Part shown: one piece after another, positions 5,449 to 6,000 of the stretch
How positions within the stretch are numbered: the stretch's first letter is position 1
How the letters are laid out: every line of letters starts with the position of its first letter
Source: DAIDJM01 sp964250215
Lineage (GTDB): Bacteria; Pseudomonadota; Alphaproteobacteria; Acetobacterales; Acetobacteraceae
Reading direction: 5' to 3'
Length of the DNA stretch: 6,000 nt
NCBI GenBank assembly: GCA_964250215.1
Contig: CAXUEX010000166.1
Location: 1-6,000 of the forward strand
Position numbers and translations under genes: made by a program
Notes under the pieces: generated by a model
Databases searched by the model: none
Seen by the model: the letters and a program-made list of their open reading frames with translations, nothing else
What the model was told of the DNA's origin: nothing

Positions 5449-6000
5449 GGTCCGATCTCTCCAAGGTGGCGTGTGAAGATGGCGCGGACCTCCGCGGCCA
5501 GCAAATCCAACCGCGCCAGCAATGCCGGCTCGGCCGGCGCGCCCGACATGCCGCACACGCGCCAGAGTTTATCCAGCGCCGGGGAAACCACGGCCGCCGG
5601 CACCGCGCGCCCATGCATGATGCGCAGCAGACTCTGCACGCCGCGCCAGATGCGGTCGGCCTCGATCAGCCGCGCTGCATCGCTCGCCGGCAGATGCCCC
5701 GCCGCCGCAAGTCGCCTGGCGGCTTGGCGTGGCTCCGGCGTCAGCAGCCGCTTGTCGCCGGCGTGCAACAATTGCAGCGCCTGGATGGTGAACTCGACAT
5801 CGATGAGGCCCCCCGGGCGGAGCTTTGCATCCCACGGGCCGGAAGCCGGCAGATCGCGCAGCAGCCGGGCGCGCATGGAAACGGTCTCCGGCACGATGTG
5901 GGCCGGGTCGCCCTGCAGCAGCGCCTCGCGGAGGGCGCCCGCCACCCGCGCCCGCAGCGCTCGCGGCCCAGCCACCACGCGCGCGCGCGTCAGCGCCAGA
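5445..6000 (-). CDS. glnE: Bifunctional glutamine synthetase adenylyltransferase/adenylyl-removing enzyme, C-terminal part
   Basis: The last 184 codons are present; the gene continues past the window edge at 6000. GlnE adds AMP to, and removes it from, a tyrosine of glutamine synthetase under control of the PII protein, tuning nitrogen assimilation. The visible part begins with LALTRARVVAG, typical of the end of the second nucleotidyltransferase-like domain. It then carries DAKLRPGGLIDVEF (bases 5790-5831), the hallmark GlnE motif. The rest is the Ala/Leu-rich helical C-terminal domain, including LLHAGDKRLLTP and a final helix ending RHLGEIGP. Full-length GlnE is usually around 950 residues, so about four fifths is missing because of the window boundary, not because of damage. 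Its stop overlaps the bcp start by 4 nt. Identification is firm. Confidence 0.93.
   Translation of the reverse strand, partial: LALTRARVVAGPRALRARVAGALREALLQGDPAHIVPETVSMRARLLRDLPASGPWDAKLRPGGLIDVEFTIQALQLLHAGDKRLLTPEPRQAARRLAAAGHLPASDAARLIEADRIWRGVQSLLRIMHGRAVPAAVVSPALDKLWRVCGMSGAPAEPALLARLDLLAAEVRAIFTRHLGEIGP
5457..5462 (-). promoter_or_regulatory. Shine-Dalgarno (GGAGAG) for bcp, inside glnE
   Basis: GGAGAG lies 8 nt before the bcp ATG (5448) on the minus strand and within the last codons of glnE. It supports this bcp start over in-frame codons further upstream. Confidence 0.7.

Overview
The window is GC-rich, densely coding bacterial chromosome, and most of it is housekeeping and metabolic genes. 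The likely source is an alphaproteobacterium, with Acetobacteraceae (acetic acid or acidophilic bacteria) as my best guess. I infer this from the glnE-bcp pair, the AI-2E-family permease following a probable pgsA, the PPi-type phosphofructokinase, and a T/A-rich hairpin repeat at gene ends that resembles repeats I recall from that family. The assignment is unverified.

Layout, left to right. The last codons of a probable CDP-alcohol phosphatidyltransferase (pgsA-like) overlap an AI-2E/PerM-family permease (67-1230) by 4 nt. Repeat copy 1, a hairpin and likely terminator, starts at the permease stop. A two-gene unit follows: a small cupin protein (1320-1790) overlaps a family IV (HSL-type) alpha/beta hydrolase (1787-2677) by 4 nt. 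Converging on it, 3 nt away, is a PPi-dependent phosphofructokinase on the minus strand (2681-3895). A gap of about 130 bp separates the phosphofructokinase from a divergent CPBP/CAAX-type membrane protease (4027-4983, plus strand). The protease gene ends in repeat copy 2 and overlaps the convergent peroxiredoxin gene bcp (4975-5448, minus) by 9 nt. Upstream of bcp, and overlapping it by 4 nt, is the 3' end of glnE (5445 to beyond 6000, minus).

The genes form short, translationally coupled pairs with ATGA junctions: pgsA-like/permease, cupin/hydrolase and glnE/bcp. They do not make one pathway. The phosphofructokinase serves glycolysis/gluconeogenesis, GlnE controls glutamine synthetase, Bcp removes peroxides, and the cupin-hydrolase pair has an unknown, possibly catabolic, substrate. 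No RNA gene, CRISPR array, insertion sequence, phage gene or stretch of 300 bases without a gene was seen.

The most notable non-genic signal is the pair of inverted, about 38-bp repeats at 1227-1274 and 4931-4978. Each starts in the same register at the stop codon of a gene. The second copy also encodes the charged C-terminal tail of the membrane protease. I found no convincing new biological system.
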